Notes: generated by a model not told the origin, from the sequence alone. 64,000 nt of DNA from Aromatoleum petrolei (GCF_017894385.1 NZ_CP059560.1:1116001-1180000); one strand, 5' to 3'. Counted from the stretch's first letter, positions 9,964 to 21,805 are shown. Made by a program: numbers and translations.

Positions 9964-10313
9964 GCGAGCTTCCTAGTCAGGCCGCGATTCTAACCGGGAG
10001 CGGCACCTTGTTTCTTTCCGGATTGTCGCCCCGCTCCGCACAAGGATCGGACCAGACTTTACTTAGTTTCTCGCTGCAACCGTTGCGGCAACGCAACATG
10101 CAGTTGAAAACGTATTACGATCGGCGTATTTTTTTCACTTGTGCAGAGCAGCAATTCGTTGAGAAAAATCAAGGAATCACGCTGCGGAACCGAAGAAAAT
10201 CGCAACCAATTTCGATGCTGCATCGCACTAACCGCGCCCTACACGGCCGGCTCAAGAGGCCGATCCGCGCGACGCAAGAACTGGCCGACGAAGGCCATCA
10301 GGAGAATCCGATC
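9964..10313. other. 350-bp region upstream of a small unknown gene; locally AT-rich
   Basis: A rightward frame is open from 10008 through this region into the next gene, but no family-like sequence is seen before 10314. The part at about 10085-10215 is clearly more AT-rich than its surroundings and contains TATTTTTTTCACTTGTGC, so it probably holds promoter elements or a long 5' leader. uvrD must have its promoter in the left part, reading the other way. Confidence 0.45.
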
Positions 10314-10640
10314 ATGAAGACCCCGAAACTACTGCCCTGGTATGCCCGCAAGGCCGGCGTAGCCACCGAGCGTGCCACGGTGCTCTGGCACCAGGCCGTG
10401 CGCGAGGCGACCGCGGCAACGGGATGGGTGGGCAATTCGGAATACTGGGGCGAAGCGATGTGTGCGTTCCAGCGCCTGCTTGAAAGCGAGCGCGCGACCT
10501 TCTGCGCGCCGCGCGTGACGCCTATCGTACGCAGCCAGAACCGCATCTGGCGCCTGCCGCTGACGGCGATGGAAGACATGGTCTCCGTCTTTTCCGCCAA
10601 CTGGCAGCGTCAGGCCGGCACCCCGCGCAAGGCCGCCTGA
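10314..10640 (+). CDS. unknown 108-residue protein
   Basis: The start at 10314 is chosen because GGAG lies 10-13 nt upstream and the protein begins MKTPKLLPWYARKAGVATER; the frame is open further upstream but that part is AT-rich and not protein-like. The product is basic and rich in Trp and Arg (WYARK, LWHQAV, WRLPLTAMEDM), has no signal peptide and no membrane segment, and looks largely helical. I do not recognise the family. It stands alone, with a long leader before it and a strong terminator after it, so it is a one-gene transcription unit. A small regulatory or granule-associated protein is possible, but there is no direct evidence. Confidence 0.6.
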   Translation: MKTPKLLPWYARKAGVATERATVLWHQAVREATAATGWVGNSEYWGEAMCAFQRLLESERATFCAPRVTPIVRSQNRIWRLPLTAMEDMVSVFSANWQRQAGTPRKAA

Positions 10641-10704
10641 CTGCCCGAACCGCCGCGGCGCTTGCCGCGAAACCGTCTTCCTCCCTCTCCCTCAAAGGAG
10701 ATTA

Positions 10705-10734
10705 AGCATCCGGCTCCCTCCGGATGCTTTTTTT
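10705..10734 (+). terminator. intrinsic terminator after the 108-residue gene
   Basis: AGCATCCGG (10705-10713) pairs perfectly with CCGGATGCT (10720-10728) around a 6-nt loop and runs straight into seven T residues (10728-10734). This is a textbook Rho-independent terminator and separates this gene from leuS. Confidence 0.88.
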
Positions 10735-10761
10735 GTCCGCGCCCGGCCCGGCCCGATGTGA

Positions 10762-13461
<2,700 letters not shown>

Positions 13462-13473
13462 GGACTCCCGCGG

Positions 13474-13980
13474 ATGACACCTTCCCGCTCCCGCCGCAGT
13501 CTGCTGCTGGCCCTCGGCGCAGTCGCCGTGGCGTCCCTGGCCGGCTGCGGCTTCCAGTTGCGCGGCCCGCGTCCGCTCGCGTTCTCGACCATCCACGTCG
13601 GCGTCAGCGCCCAGAGCGAATTCGGTGCCGCGCTGCGCCGGCGTATCCGCACCAGCGGCACAACCGAGATCGTCGACGACCCGGCCAAGGCCGAAGCGAA
13701 ACTCGAGATCCTGCGCAATCAACCCGAGCGGGAAATCCTCACCCTGACGGGCGCCGGCAAGGTGCGCGAGTACGAATTGCGCCACGTCCTCACCTTCCGC
13801 CTGATCGACCGCGCGGGCAACGAACGCATCCGCCCCACGACGATTTCGGCCAAGCGTGAATACACCTATGACGACTCGCAGGTGCTCGCGAAGGAGCAGG
13901 AAGAAGCCCTGCTCTACCGCGACATGCAGGGCGACCTCGTCGACCAGCTCATGCGCCGACTCGCTGCCATCAAGCCGTGA
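13474..13980 (+). CDS. lptE: LPS-assembly lipoprotein LptE
   Basis: A 168-residue outer-membrane lipoprotein that plugs and assembles the LptD translocon for lipopolysaccharide export. The signal peptide ends in the lipobox LAGC (residues 22-25), giving acylated Cys25, followed by GFQLRG, the usual start of mature LptE (GCGFxLRG). The body has the expected DYDDSQVLAKEQEEALLYRDM-like region near the C-terminus (seen here as YDDSQVLAKEQEEALLYRDM). It sits between leuS and holA and overlaps the holA start by 4 nt (GTGA), so translation is probably coupled. Confidence 0.95.
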   Translation: MTPSRSRRSLLLALGAVAVASLAGCGFQLRGPRPLAFSTIHVGVSAQSEFGAALRRRIRTSGTTEIVDDPAKAEAKLEILRNQPEREILTLTGAGKVREYELRHVLTFRLIDRAGNERIRPTTISAKREYTYDDSQVLAKEQEEALLYRDMQGDLVDQLMRRLAAIKP

Positions 13981-14984
13981 TCCTGCGCCCGGACCAGCTG
14001 CCCGCCCTCCTCGAAAAGCCGCTCGCCCCGCTTTACCTGCTTCACGGCAACGAACCGCTGCTCGTGCTCGAAGCGGCTGACCTGATCCGCGCGGCGGCAC
14101 GCCGCCAAGGATTCGAGGAACGGGAGACGCTGGTCGTCGGGCAGGGATTCCGCTGGGAAAGCCTGAGCGCCGCGGCGGGCAATTTGTCGCTGTTCGGCGG
14201 CTCGAAGCTGATCGATCTGCGCATTCCCACCGGCAAGCCCGGCCGCGAAGGCGGCGAAGCGCTGCAACGGCATGCGCGCAACCCGGGCGACGGTATCGTC
14301 ACCCTGGTCACCCTGCCCGAGCTCGACTGGACCGCACGCAAGGCCTCATGGTTTACGGCCCTGAGCGACGGCGGCATTGTGGTCGAGCTGAACGCCCCCG
14401 AGCGCGAACGCCTGCCCGAATGGATCGCAGGCCGTCTTGCGCGCCAGAATCAGTCCGCGCCAGCCGAAGCGCTCGCCTTCATCGCCGACCACGTCGAGGG
14501 CAACCTCCTCGCAGCCCATCAGGAAATCCTCAAGCTCGGCCTGCTGCACGGGGAAGGACGCCTGACGCAGGAAAACGTGCAGGACGCGGTACTCAACGTC
14601 GCACGCTACGACATCGACAAACTGCGCCATTCCCTCCTCGAAGGCGACCCCGTGCGCTGCACACGCCTTCTCGAAGGCCTGCAGGGCGAGGGAACGGCCC
14701 CGCCGCTCGTGCTTTGGGCCCTCGCGAACGAGATCCGCACGCTCGCGAACCTGAGTTCCGGTGTCGCGTCGGGCCAGCAACTACCAGCCCTGCTCAAGGC
14801 CGAGCGCGTGTTCGACGAACGCCGCCGCCAAGCGATTCAGCGCGCCCTTCCGCGCCTCAAGCCGGCGACGTTGCGCGCCGCACTGCTGCACGCCGCGCGC
14901 ATCGACCGCATCATCAAGGGTCTTGCCCCGGGCGACGTGTGGGACGAATTTCTTCAGCTCGCGCTCCGGCTCGTCCGCCGCTAG
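13977..14984 (+). CDS. holA: DNA polymerase III delta subunit
   Basis: Encodes 335 residues with a GTG start overlapping the lptE stop. Delta opens the beta sliding clamp within the clamp-loader complex. The N-terminus [20 protein letters not shown] leads into [18 protein letters not shown], the degenerate P-loop region typical of HolA, and the protein ends in a helical collar domain ([18 protein letters not shown]). Length matches E. coli delta (343). Its position after leuS-lptE is the conserved one. No promoter is visible in front of it. Confidence 0.94.
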   Translation: MILRPDQLPALLEKPLAPLYLLHGNEPLLVLEAADLIRAAARRQGFEERETLVVGQGFRWESLSAAAGNLSLFGGSKLIDLRIPTGKPGREGGEALQRHARNPGDGIVTLVTLPELDWTARKASWFTALSDGGIVVELNAPERERLPEWIAGRLARQNQSAPAEALAFIADHVEGNLLAAHQEILKLGLLHGEGRLTQENVQDAVLNVARYDIDKLRHSLLEGDPVRCTRLLEGLQGEGTAPPLVLWALANEIRTLANLSSGVASGQQLPALLKAERVFDERRRQAIQRALPRLKPATLRAALLHAARIDRIIKGLAPGDVWDEFLQLALRLVRR

Positions 14985-15070
14985 CACTTCGGCCAAGCGC
15001 CCTCCGACACTGGCCGCATCGCACCGTTCGGTGCTTTAATGTTCTTTTGCACGGCAACACCGGAATTTCC

Positions 15071-16348
15071 ATGGATATTCAGGAATACATGCAGACGCTG
15101 GGCCGCCAAGCCCGCGCCGCCTCGCGCCAGCTCGCCAGCGCGTCGACCGCCGCGAAGAACGCGGCGCTATGCGCGATGGCCGCATCGATCCGCGACCGCC
15201 GCGAGGAGTTGCTCGCCGCCAACGCGCGCGACGTAGAGGAGGCACGCGCGGCCGGACTCGAGCCGGCGATGATCGACCGCCTCACGCTCAACGCCAAAGG
15301 CATCGAGGCAATGGCCCAGGGCCTGGAACAGGTCGCGGCACTGCCCGACCCCGTCGGCGAAATCACCGACGTCAAGCGCCGCCCCTCCGGCATCCAGGTC
15401 GGCAAAATGCGCGTTCCGCTCGGCGTGATCGGCATCATCTACGAAGCGCGCCCCAACGTCACCGCGGATGCGGCCGCGCTGTGCCTCAAGTCCGGCAACG
15501 CGGCAATCCTGCGCGGCGGCAAGGAGGCCCTGCACTGCAACCAGGCGATCGCTGCCTGCGTGCGTGCCGGTCTTGCCGCCGCGGGCTTGCCCGAATCGGC
15601 AGTCCAGGTCGTGGAAACCACGGATCGCGCCGCCGTCGGCCAGCTCATCACCATGCCCGAGTTCGTCGACGTCATCGTTCCGCGCGGCGGCAAGGGGCTC
15701 ATCGAACGGATCTCGCGCGAAGCGCGCGTGCCGGTGATCAAGCACCTCGACGGCAACTGCCACGTCTACGTCGAAACCGAAGCCGACCCGGCGAAGGTCG
15801 TGCCCATCGTCGAGAACGCCAAGACACAACGCTACGGCACCTGCAACACGGCCGAATCGCTGCTCGTCGACCGTGCGGTGGCGGCCCGCTTCCTGCCCGA
15901 AATCGCCCGCATGCTCGCCACGAAGGAGGTCGAGATGCGCGGCTGCAACGAGTCCCTCGCCATCCTGCGCGAGGCAGCCATTCCCGGCGCCCGCCTCGTC
16001 GCCGCGACCGAACAGGACTGGAGCGAGGAATACCTCGCACCGATCATCGCGATCAAGGTCGTGTCCGGCATCGACGAGGCGATCGCCCACATCAATACAT
16101 ACAGCTCCGGGCACACCGAGGCCATCATTACCGAGAACTACACGCGCGCGATGCGCTTCCTGCGCGAAGTGGATTCTGCGTCGGTCATGGTCAACGCCTC
16201 GACGCGCTTTGCGGACGGCTTCGAGTACGGCCTCGGCGCCGAGATCGGCATCTCCACCGACAAGATCCACGCACGCGGCCCGGTCGGCCTCGAAGGCCTC
16301 ACGAGCCAGAAGTGGATCGTGTTCGGCAATGGGGAAACGCGCCGCTGA
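15071..16348 (+). CDS. proA: gamma-glutamyl phosphate reductase
   Basis: Encodes 425 residues; reduces gamma-glutamyl phosphate to glutamate semialdehyde with NADPH in proline synthesis. Start at 15071 gives [20 protein letters not shown], the usual N-terminus; the frame is open 241 codons further upstream but only as a shadow of holA. Conserved blocks include [20 protein letters not shown], the NAD(P)-binding region with [15 protein letters not shown], and the catalytic cysteine Cys258 in [11 protein letters not shown]. The C-terminus contains [20 protein letters not shown], diagnostic of ProA. Length is normal. proB is not adjacent. Confidence 0.97.
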   Translation: MDIQEYMQTLGRQARAASRQLASASTAAKNAALCAMAASIRDRREELLAANARDVEEARAAGLEPAMIDRLTLNAKGIEAMAQGLEQVAALPDPVGEITDVKRRPSGIQVGKMRVPLGVIGIIYEARPNVTADAAALCLKSGNAAILRGGKEALHCNQAIAACVRAGLAAAGLPESAVQVVETTDRAAVGQLITMPEFVDVIVPRGGKGLIERISREARVPVIKHLDGNCHVYVETEADPAKVVPIVENAKTQRYGTCNTAESLLVDRAVAARFLPEIARMLATKEVEMRGCNESLAILREAAIPGARLVAATEQDWSEEYLAPIIAIKVVSGIDEAIAHINTYSSGHTEAIITENYTRAMRFLREVDSASVMVNASTRFADGFEYGLGAEIGISTDKIHARGPVGLEGLTSQKWIVFGNGETRR

Positions 16349-16390
16349 GATCGGCCCAGAGCAAGCCACCGCCCGGCCCGCATGTCCCGC

Positions 16391-16416
16391 AACGCCCGTC
16401 CCCGCACGGGCGTTTT
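16391..16416 (+). terminator. intrinsic terminator after proA
   Basis: AACGCCCGT (16391-16399) pairs with ACGGGCGTT (16406-16414), with a 6-nt loop and a short T-run (16413-16416). It lies 43 bp after the proA stop. Confidence 0.7.
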
Positions 16417-16461
16417 CGTGCAGACAGGGAAGATACCCCCGATGACCGAGGAGACGCTTTC

Positions 16462-16989
16462 ATGAACCACCGCCCGCTCCTTGCCGCCCTCGCATTCGCT
16501 GCAATGACGGCACATGCTTCCCTCGCCGCCGCAGCTACAAACGTTGCCGGCGTGCCTTTCGACGACACCGCCATCGTCGGCGGGCAGACACTGGTTCTGA
16601 ACGGAACGGGGGTACGCACCCGCCTGCTCTTCAAGGTCTATGCGATGGGCCTGTATGTGCCGCAACGCGCCAGTGATGCGGGCGCCGTGCAGAACCAGTC
16701 CGGCAGCAAGCGCATCCGCATCGTCACCCTGCGCGACCTGAGCGCCGAGCAGTTTGTCGACGCCCTCGTCGACGGACTGAGGAAGAACCACTCCGCCGAG
16801 GCGCTCGCAGCCCTCGACCCCGCGATCGCCGCGTTCCGCAAAGCCATGCTGGAGATCAAGGACGCCCCCACGAGTACCGAAGTCCTGCTCGAATCGTGGA
16901 ACGGCGCGACCCGCCTCACCGTGGCCGGGAAACGACGCGGCGAAGACATCCCGGACGAACGCCTCTTCCCCGCGCTGTTGCGTATCTGA
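16462..16989 (+). CDS. secreted chalcone-isomerase-like protein, apparently cut short by a TGA
   Basis: Encodes 175 residues of a chalcone-isomerase-fold family common in proteobacteria. Residues 1-25 are a Sec signal peptide (LLAALAFAAMTAHASLAAAA), so the product is periplasmic. The family core is present: GQTLVLNGTGVRTRLLFKVY, AMGLYVPQRA and TLRDLSAEQFVDALVDGLR. The plant enzyme's chemistry is not expected; the bacterial role is unknown. The frame reaches TGA at 16987-16989 after ALLRI, but the same frame continues with IGEAPADAELKQNLLGKAP to TAA at 17047-17049. Relatives usually have a Trp at this point followed by such a tail, so the TGA is probably a TGG-to-TGA change removing about 20 residues. 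The start is supported by a purine-rich GAGGAGA about 10 nt upstream. Confidence 0.8.
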   Translation: MNHRPLLAALAFAAMTAHASLAAAATNVAGVPFDDTAIVGGQTLVLNGTGVRTRLLFKVYAMGLYVPQRASDAGAVQNQSGSKRIRIVTLRDLSAEQFVDALVDGLRKNHSAEALAALDPAIAAFRKAMLEIKDAPTSTEVLLESWNGATRLTVAGKRRGEDIPDERLFPALLRI

Positions 16990-17104
16990 ATCGGAGAGGC
17001 TCCTGCCGACGCCGAACTCAAGCAAAACCTCCTGGGCAAGGCGCCGTAACCCGACCAGCCGCTGCCTACCCCTTCACGTACAAGTACCGTGGCATACCGA
17101 CGCG

Positions 17105-17602
17105 ATGAATTCCAACCGCAATGCTCCGGCGCAGACCGGCTTCTCCGCGATCCTGACACTGCCCTTCGGTGGTCTGGGCGTGCGTGCGGACTCGCGCTGC
17201 ATCCGGGAGCTTGTGTTCCTCCCGCCGGAAACACCCGCCCGCCCCCCCGAGAATCCGCTTGCCGAACGGGCTGCGACACAACTGCTGGCGTGGCTCGACG
17301 ACCCCGACCATCCCTTCGACCTTCCGCTCGCGGAACGCGGCACGCTGTTTCAGCGGCGGGTCTGGTCGACCATTGCTGACATCCCGCGGGGCACATCTCG
17401 CACCTACGGTGACATTGCCACCGAAATTGGCAGCGCTGCACGCGCCGTGGGTCAAGCCTGTGGGGCAAACCCCTTCCCCATCATCATCCCCTGTCACCGC
17501 GTGATGGCCGCCGGCGGACGAATCGGGGGTTTTGCCAATTCGACCGGCGGCTACCTGCTCGACACCAAGCGCTGGTTGCTGCGGTTCGAGGCCGACCGGT
17601 GA
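17105..17602 (+). CDS. ogt: methylated-DNA-[protein]-cysteine S-methyltransferase
   Basis: A 165-residue suicide repair protein that moves the alkyl group from O6-alkylguanine to its own cysteine. The active-site motif PCHRV is at residues 129-133 (Cys130), followed by GRIGGFANSTGG. The DNA-binding helix-turn-helix contains the arginine finger (AARAVGQACGANPFP, Arg113). It lacks the N-terminal Ada-type regulatory domain, so it is of the Ogt kind. It overlaps xerD by 4 nt (GTGA), so the two are translationally coupled, an association seen in other betaproteobacteria. Confidence 0.93.
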   Translation: MNSNRNAPAQTGFSAILTLPFGGLGVRADSRCIRELVFLPPETPARPPENPLAERAATQLLAWLDDPDHPFDLPLAERGTLFQRRVWSTIADIPRGTSRTYGDIATEIGSAARAVGQACGANPFPIIIPCHRVMAAGGRIGGFANSTGGYLLDTKRWLLRFEADR

Positions 17603-18513
17603 GCATCGAGAATACGCTGGACGCCGCCACCCGGGCCGAACTCGACAGTTTCAACGACGCAATGTGGCTCGAGCACGGCCTCGCGCGCAATACATTGGCC
17701 GGCTATCGCAGCGACCTCGCCCTGTTCGCGTTCTGGCTCCACGAACGCGGCACGCAACTCCCGCAAGCGGGCGCCCCCGAACTCGCTGCCTACCTCGCCG
17801 AATTCAGCCGCCGCGCCAAGCCCGCCAGCCAACGACGCCTGCTCGCCGCCTGGCGCCGGTATTACCGCCATCTACTCGCCCAGGGCCGTATCGGCGCCGA
17901 TCCCACCACCCTGCTCGATCCGCCGATGCGCAGCGAGCGCTTCCCGAAGACCCTTACCGAAACACAGGTCGATTCCCTGCTCGCAGCACCCGACGTCACC
18001 ACCCCCATCGGCCTGCGCGACCGCAGCATGCTTGAAGTGCTTTATGCGACCGGATTGCGGGTTTCAGAGCTCGTGGGGCTCAAGATATTTTCCACCAGTC
18101 TCACTGATGGTGTCGTCCGGGTAATGGGGAAAGGCAGCAAGGAACGGCTCGTTCCGCTCGGCGAGGAAGCCATCGACTGGCTTGGCAATTATCTCCGGGA
18201 TGTACGCCCGGAACTGCTCGCAGGAAAAAGCAGCGACGATGTGTTCGTCAGCCGGCGTGGCAGCGGAATGACCCGCCAGATGTTCTGGCGTATCGTAAAA
18301 CAATACGCGATGACCGCCGGCATTCCCGCCGCAAGCATTTCGCCGCACACCTTGCGCCACGCCTTCGCGACCCACCTGCTCAACCACGGCGCCGATTTGC
18401 GTGTCGTCCAGATGTTGCTCGGCCACGCGGACATATCGACGACCCAGGTCTACACGCACGTCGCACGCGAGCGCCTCAAGGCACTCCATTCGCGGCACCA
18501 TCCGCGCGGATGA
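17599..18513 (+). CDS. xerD: tyrosine recombinase XerD
   Basis: A 304-residue site-specific recombinase that, with XerC and FtsK, resolves chromosome dimers at dif. The GTG start at 17599 overlaps the upstream stop. The N-terminal SAM-like core-binding domain spans about residues 15-100. All catalytic residues are present: Arg154 (GLRVSEL), Lys178 (MGKGSKERL), His250 and Arg253 (HTLRHAFATH), His276 (LLGHADISTTQ) and the nucleophile Tyr285 (QVYTHV). Length and the ISTTQVYTH ending favour XerD over a phage integrase, and there are no phage genes nearby. Confidence 0.95.
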   Translation: MSIENTLDAATRAELDSFNDAMWLEHGLARNTLAGYRSDLALFAFWLHERGTQLPQAGAPELAAYLAEFSRRAKPASQRRLLAAWRRYYRHLLAQGRIGADPTTLLDPPMRSERFPKTLTETQVDSLLAAPDVTTPIGLRDRSMLEVLYATGLRVSELVGLKIFSTSLTDGVVRVMGKGSKERLVPLGEEAIDWLGNYLRDVRPELLAGKSSDDVFVSRRGSGMTRQMFWRIVKQYAMTAGIPAASISPHTLRHAFATHLLNHGADLRVVQMLLGHADISTTQVYTHVARERLKALHSRHHPRG

Positions 18514-18565
18514 ATCATTTCCTCAAATACACTTTCAAACCAAATACGAAATCCGGAGCACCATC

Positions 18566-19054
18566 ATGAGCAAACAGGATGCGCACGCGCCCGAAACGCC
18601 AGCCACGCGTTTCCTCAAGCAGCACGCCGTTGCCTTTTCCGCACACCTCTATGATTACGAGGCCCACGGAGGCACGAAAGTATCATCGCGCGAGCTCAAT
18701 GTTCCCGAGCACGCAGTGGTCAAGACACTGGTCATGGAAGATGAAAATGCCGCTCCGCTGATCGTGCTGATGCATGGCGACCGCAAGGTATCCACCAAGG
18801 AACTGGCACGCCAGACGGGCAGAAAACGCGTGGAACCCTGTGCTCCGGAAACCGCCAACCGACACTCCGGCTACCTTGTCGGCGGCACATCCCCGTTCGG
18901 CTTGCGCAAACGCATGCCCATATACATGGAGCGCACGATTCTCGACCTGCCGCTCGTCTATATCAATGGGGGCCGACGCGGCTTTCTGGTCGGAGTCAGC
19001 CCCCACGAGATAATGCGCGTATTGCAGCCGGAACTGGTCAGCGCCTCGATTTGA
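18566..19054 (+). CDS. ybaK: Cys-tRNA(Pro)/Cys-tRNA(Cys) deacylase YbaK
   Basis: A 162-residue editing factor of the YbaK/EbsC group that hydrolyses Cys mis-attached to tRNA-Pro. The start at 18566 is preceded by CCGGAG. Family features include TPATRFLKQHAVAF, VVKTLVMED (with the essential Lys), KVSTKELARQTG, SGYLVGGTSPFGLRKRMPIY and GGRRGFLVGVSP. The order and spacing match YbaK rather than the ProX or AbrB-linked types. It stands 52 bp after xerD on the same strand and may be read from it. Confidence 0.94.
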   Translation: MSKQDAHAPETPATRFLKQHAVAFSAHLYDYEAHGGTKVSSRELNVPEHAVVKTLVMEDENAAPLIVLMHGDRKVSTKELARQTGRKRVEPCAPETANRHSGYLVGGTSPFGLRKRMPIYMERTILDLPLVYINGGRRGFLVGVSPHEIMRVLQPELVSASI

Positions 19055-19227
19055 ATGCACTTGCCTGACGCCGATTTCGATTTCAATTCGCATCCCGATT
19101 CTAATTCGCCGGAATTGCTGGCAGAATATGCGCAGCCAATCACCCTGACGCCAGTTAGGCACCGCGCGGACGAGGATGATTGCCCTGATCGGAAATCAGA
19201 TCAATAACAATTGAAATCGGAGAAAAC

Positions 19228-19596
19228 ATGGAACTGGCCAAGATGTCGCTGACCGAATTGCGCCGCCTGCAATCCAAGGTCGAAACGGAGATCCGTCGAC
19301 GCAGCGATTCCGCCCGCCGCGACCTCCTGAAGAAAATGCAGAAGATGGCGGCCGAGGAAGGCCTGTCGCTGAGCGACCTGCTCCCCAGCGCCGCCGCTGC
19401 GGAAGAAAAAGGTGCGCCCGCCAAGCGCCGGACGAAAGCGGCCGCCAAGAAGTCTGCGCCGGTCGCAGTGAAATACCGCAACCCGGCAAATCCGCAAATC
19501 GGCTGGAGCGGCCGCGGCCGCAAGCCTCAGTGGGTGATCGACTGGCTCGCCCAGAACAAGCCGCTCGCCGAACTCGAAGCCGTAGCGCCGAAATAA
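19228..19596 (+). CDS. H-NS-family nucleoid protein
   Basis: A 122-residue DNA-binding protein. Residues 1-50 form the oligomerising coiled coil (LTELRRLQSKVETEIRRR). The middle is an Ala/Lys linker (about 55-78). The C-terminal DNA-binding domain has YRNPANPQIGWSGRGRKPQWV, cited here in pieces as YRNPANP and WSGRGRKPQWV; the RGR core is the AT-hook-like motif that inserts into the minor groove of AT-rich DNA. Such proteins silence horizontally acquired genes. It is preceded by GGAGAAAAC at the right distance and by a 170-bp leader that is more AT-rich than its surroundings, as is common for autoregulated hns genes. Confidence 0.93.
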   Translation: MELAKMSLTELRRLQSKVETEIRRRSDSARRDLLKKMQKMAAEEGLSLSDLLPSAAAAEEKGAPAKRRTKAAAKKSAPVAVKYRNPANPQIGWSGRGRKPQWVIDWLAQNKPLAELEAVAPK

Positions 19597-19603
19597 GCAG
19601 TCC

Positions 19604-19624
19604 CGGGGCGCATTGGACGCCCCG
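19604..19624 (+). terminator. hairpin between the convergent H-NS gene and folB
   Basis: CGGGGCG (19604-19610) pairs with CGCCCCG (19618-19624) across a 7-nt loop. Only a scattered T-run follows (TTGTTATTT), so it is a modest candidate. Confidence 0.45.
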
Positions 19625-19640
19625 ACGAAGGCTTGTTATT

Positions 19641-20018
19641 TCAGCTCGTGACCGGGGGAAGGGAGACCCCATCCCGGCCACGCTGGATATACACCCCGAC
19701 TCGCCGCACCCCTTTCATGACCCCCAGTTTGGCTATGCGTATCTTCACCCAGGGGGCGCCGAATTCGTCGAACAGGAGTTTCACGACGAATTCTCCGAGG
19801 GTTTCTATCAGGTTGAAGTGACGCTCGGCGAGCTCCTTGCGGATTCGTTCGATCACCTCCGCATAGTCGATGGTGTCGGCAATGTCGTCCTGCTCCGCCG
19901 CGGAATCCGGAACCCCGAACGTGAGGTTGAGCTCCAGCGTCTGCGGTGCGGCCTTTTCACGCGAATAGATGCCGACCCAGGCCTGTACCCTCAATTCCTC
20001 GATGAAAATGAAATCCAT
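19641..20018 (-). CDS. folB: dihydroneopterin aldolase
   Basis: Encodes 125 residues; splits 7,8-dihydroneopterin to 6-hydroxymethyl-dihydropterin and glycolaldehyde in folate synthesis. The N-terminus MDFIFIEELRVQAWVGIYSR contains the conserved GIYxxE-like start, and further features are DTIDYAEVIERI, the catalytic-region NLIETLGEFV and VKIRIAKLGV with the conserved Lys. Length is normal (about 120). It is divergent from plsY with a 41-bp gap, an arrangement frequent in proteobacteria, so the two promoters must overlap. Confidence 0.94.
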   Translation of the reverse strand: MDFIFIEELRVQAWVGIYSREKAAPQTLELNLTFGVPDSAAEQDDIADTIDYAEVIERIRKELAERHFNLIETLGEFVVKLLFDEFGAPWVKIRIAKLGVMKGVRRVGVYIQRGRDGVSLPPVTS

Positions 20019-20059
20019 GTCGCTTCCCGATTAGAATCGCGGCAATTCTAGGTGAAAAA

Positions 20060-20653
20060 ATGACCCTGCTGCCTCTATTGCTGGCCGCCTACCTGCTCGG
20101 CTCAATCCCCTTCGCCATCGTCTCCAGCCGCCTTTTCGGCCTCGCCGACCCGCGCAAGTACGGCTCAGGCAACCCGGGCGCGACCAACGTTCTGCGTAGC
20201 GGCAACAAGGCCGCCGCATTGTTGACTCTGGTGGGCGACTGCGCCAAGGGGTGGCTCGCCGTCTGGGGCGCCGCCCGCCTCGGCTTCGACACCACCGACA
20301 CGGCCCTGGCCGGCCTTGCCGCCTTCCTCGGTCACGTCTTCAGCGTGTTCCTGCGCTTCAACGGCGGCAAGGGCGTCGCCACCGCACTTGGCGTGCTGCT
20401 CGGAATCAACCCCTGGGTTGCGCTGGCAGCGCTGGCAACCTGGGTCGTGATCGCATTCACCACGCGCTACTCATCCGCCGCAGCCCTGTCCGGCGCACTG
20501 GCCACCCCTGTCGCCGGCTACGTCCTGCTGGGCACCACGCCGGTAACCGGCATTCTCGCGCTTATCGCGGCGATCCTGATCTGGCGCCACAGCCCCAACA
20601 TCCGCAAACTGCTCAACGGCACCGAAAGCCGCATCGGCGGACGCAAGGCCTGA
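20060..20653 (+). CDS. plsY: glycerol-3-phosphate acyltransferase PlsY
   Basis: A 197-residue inner-membrane enzyme that transfers an acyl group from acyl-phosphate to glycerol 3-phosphate, the first step of phospholipid synthesis. It has about five hydrophobic segments. The three family motifs are present: LLGSIPFAIVSSRL, YGSGNPGATNVLR (phosphate-binding) and FNGGKGVATALGV, then the last conserved block HSPNIRKLLNGTE. Length matches the family. It converges on tsaD with 17 bp between the stops. Confidence 0.96.
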   Translation: MTLLPLLLAAYLLGSIPFAIVSSRLFGLADPRKYGSGNPGATNVLRSGNKAAALLTLVGDCAKGWLAVWGAARLGFDTTDTALAGLAAFLGHVFSVFLRFNGGKGVATALGVLLGINPWVALAALATWVVIAFTTRYSSAAALSGALATPVAGYVLLGTTPVTGILALIAAILIWRHSPNIRKLLNGTESRIGGRKA

Positions 20654-20670
20654 ATCGCTCCCGATCCGCG

Positions 20671-21699
20671 TCAGATGACACCCGGCGCGCGCAGCGCCGC
20701 CAACGGCCAACGCGGGTACACCCGAACGGCACAGTCCTCGCCGGGCACCTCGCCGGCCGCCAGCCGGCGGGCACCCGCGAAGGCAATCATCGCGCCATTG
20801 TCGGTACACAGCGCCGGCTCAGGGTAATACACCCTCCAGCCCTTGCGTCGCGTCGCCGCATCGAGACGCTGGCGCAGCTTGCGGTTGGCGCCGACGCCAC
20901 CGGCCACCACCAGCCTCCACAACCCGGCCAACTCAAGCGCCCTGAGCGCCTTCGTGCATAGCACGTCGACCACGGCTTCCTGAAAGTCGACCGCCAGATC
21001 GGCTGCATCTTCGGGTTTCCACTCGGGACCGGAAACGACATTCAGCACTGCCGTCTTCAATCCACTGAAACTGAAATCGAGATCGCCCGACTTGAGCATC
21101 GGCCGCGGCAGCCGGAACCGCCCCGCGCGCCCGCGCTCGGCAAGCGTCGCCAGCTGCGGACCACCGGGGTAGCCGAGGCCGATCAGCTTCGCGGTCTTGT
21201 CGAACGCTTCACCCGCCGCATCGTCGAGCGACTCGCCCAGCAGGACGTACTCCCCCACCCCGGTCACCTGCATGAGCTGAGTATGCCCGCCGGAAACCAA
21301 CAGCGCGACGAACGGAAACTCCGGCGGATCGGCCGACAGCAGGGGCGACAACAGATGCCCCTCCAGGTGGTGCACAGGTACCACCGGCACGCCCAGCGAC
21401 ATCCCGAGCGCCTCCGCATAGCCCGCCCCTACCAGCAAAGCCCCCGCCAACCCCGGCCCTGCCGTGTACGCGATCGCATCAATTTGCGCGAGACTGCAGC
21501 CGGATTCCGCAAGCACCTGCCGCACCAGAGCCGGGAGGCGGCGGATATGGTCACGCGACGCCAGCTCCGGAACGACGCCACCATAGGTCGCATGCAGGTC
21601 GATCTGCGAATGCACGCAGTGCCCGAGCAATCCGGCATCGACGTCGAACACCGCCACGCCCGTTTCATCGCAGGAGCTTTCGATTCCCAGAACTTTCAT
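20671..21699 (-). CDS. tsaD: tRNA N6-threonylcarbamoyladenosine transferase TsaD
   Basis: Encodes 342 residues with the start at 21699 ([19 protein letters not shown]); four extra residues are possible from 21711 but the shorter form is the family norm. TsaD moves the threonylcarbamoyl group to A37 of ANN-decoding tRNAs together with TsaB, TsaC and TsaE. The ASKHA-fold nucleotide site and the metal-binding HHLEGH motif ([15 protein letters not shown]) are visible, as are [10 protein letters not shown] and [15 protein letters not shown]. It is divergent from rpsU, as in E. coli. Confidence 0.97.
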   Translation of the reverse strand: MKVLGIESSCDETGVAVFDVDAGLLGHCVHSQIDLHATYGGVVPELASRDHIRRLPALVRQVLAESGCSLAQIDAIAYTAGPGLAGALLVGAGYAEALGMSLGVPVVPVHHLEGHLLSPLLSADPPEFPFVALLVSGGHTQLMQVTGVGEYVLLGESLDDAAGEAFDKTAKLIGLGYPGGPQLATLAERGRAGRFRLPRPMLKSGDLDFSFSGLKTAVLNVVSGPEWKPEDAADLAVDFQEAVVDVLCTKALRALELAGLWRLVVAGGVGANRKLRQRLDAATRRKGWRVYYPEPALCTDNGAMIAFAGARRLAAGEVPGEDCAVRVYPRWPLAALRAPGVI

Positions 21700-21776
21700 G
21701 ATTTGCAGCAAGCAGCCTCGCCGATCGGACAGGGCGCCATTCTAACGGGCGGGCTCTCGGAAAGCTAAGTTTGTAC

Positions 21777-21805
21777 TTGGCTTGTTCTGATTCAACGGAT
21801 ATAAT
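21777..21805 (+). promoter_or_regulatory. sigma-70 promoter of rpsU
   Basis: TTGGCT (21777-21782), 17 bp, then a perfect TATAAT (21800-21805). It is 39 bp before the rpsU start and reads away from tsaD. Confidence 0.8.

Noticed and set aside
17599..18513. Phage or island integrase at this position
   Set aside because: The tyrosine recombinase has XerD length and motifs, is coupled to a DNA repair gene and has no tRNA attachment site beside it.
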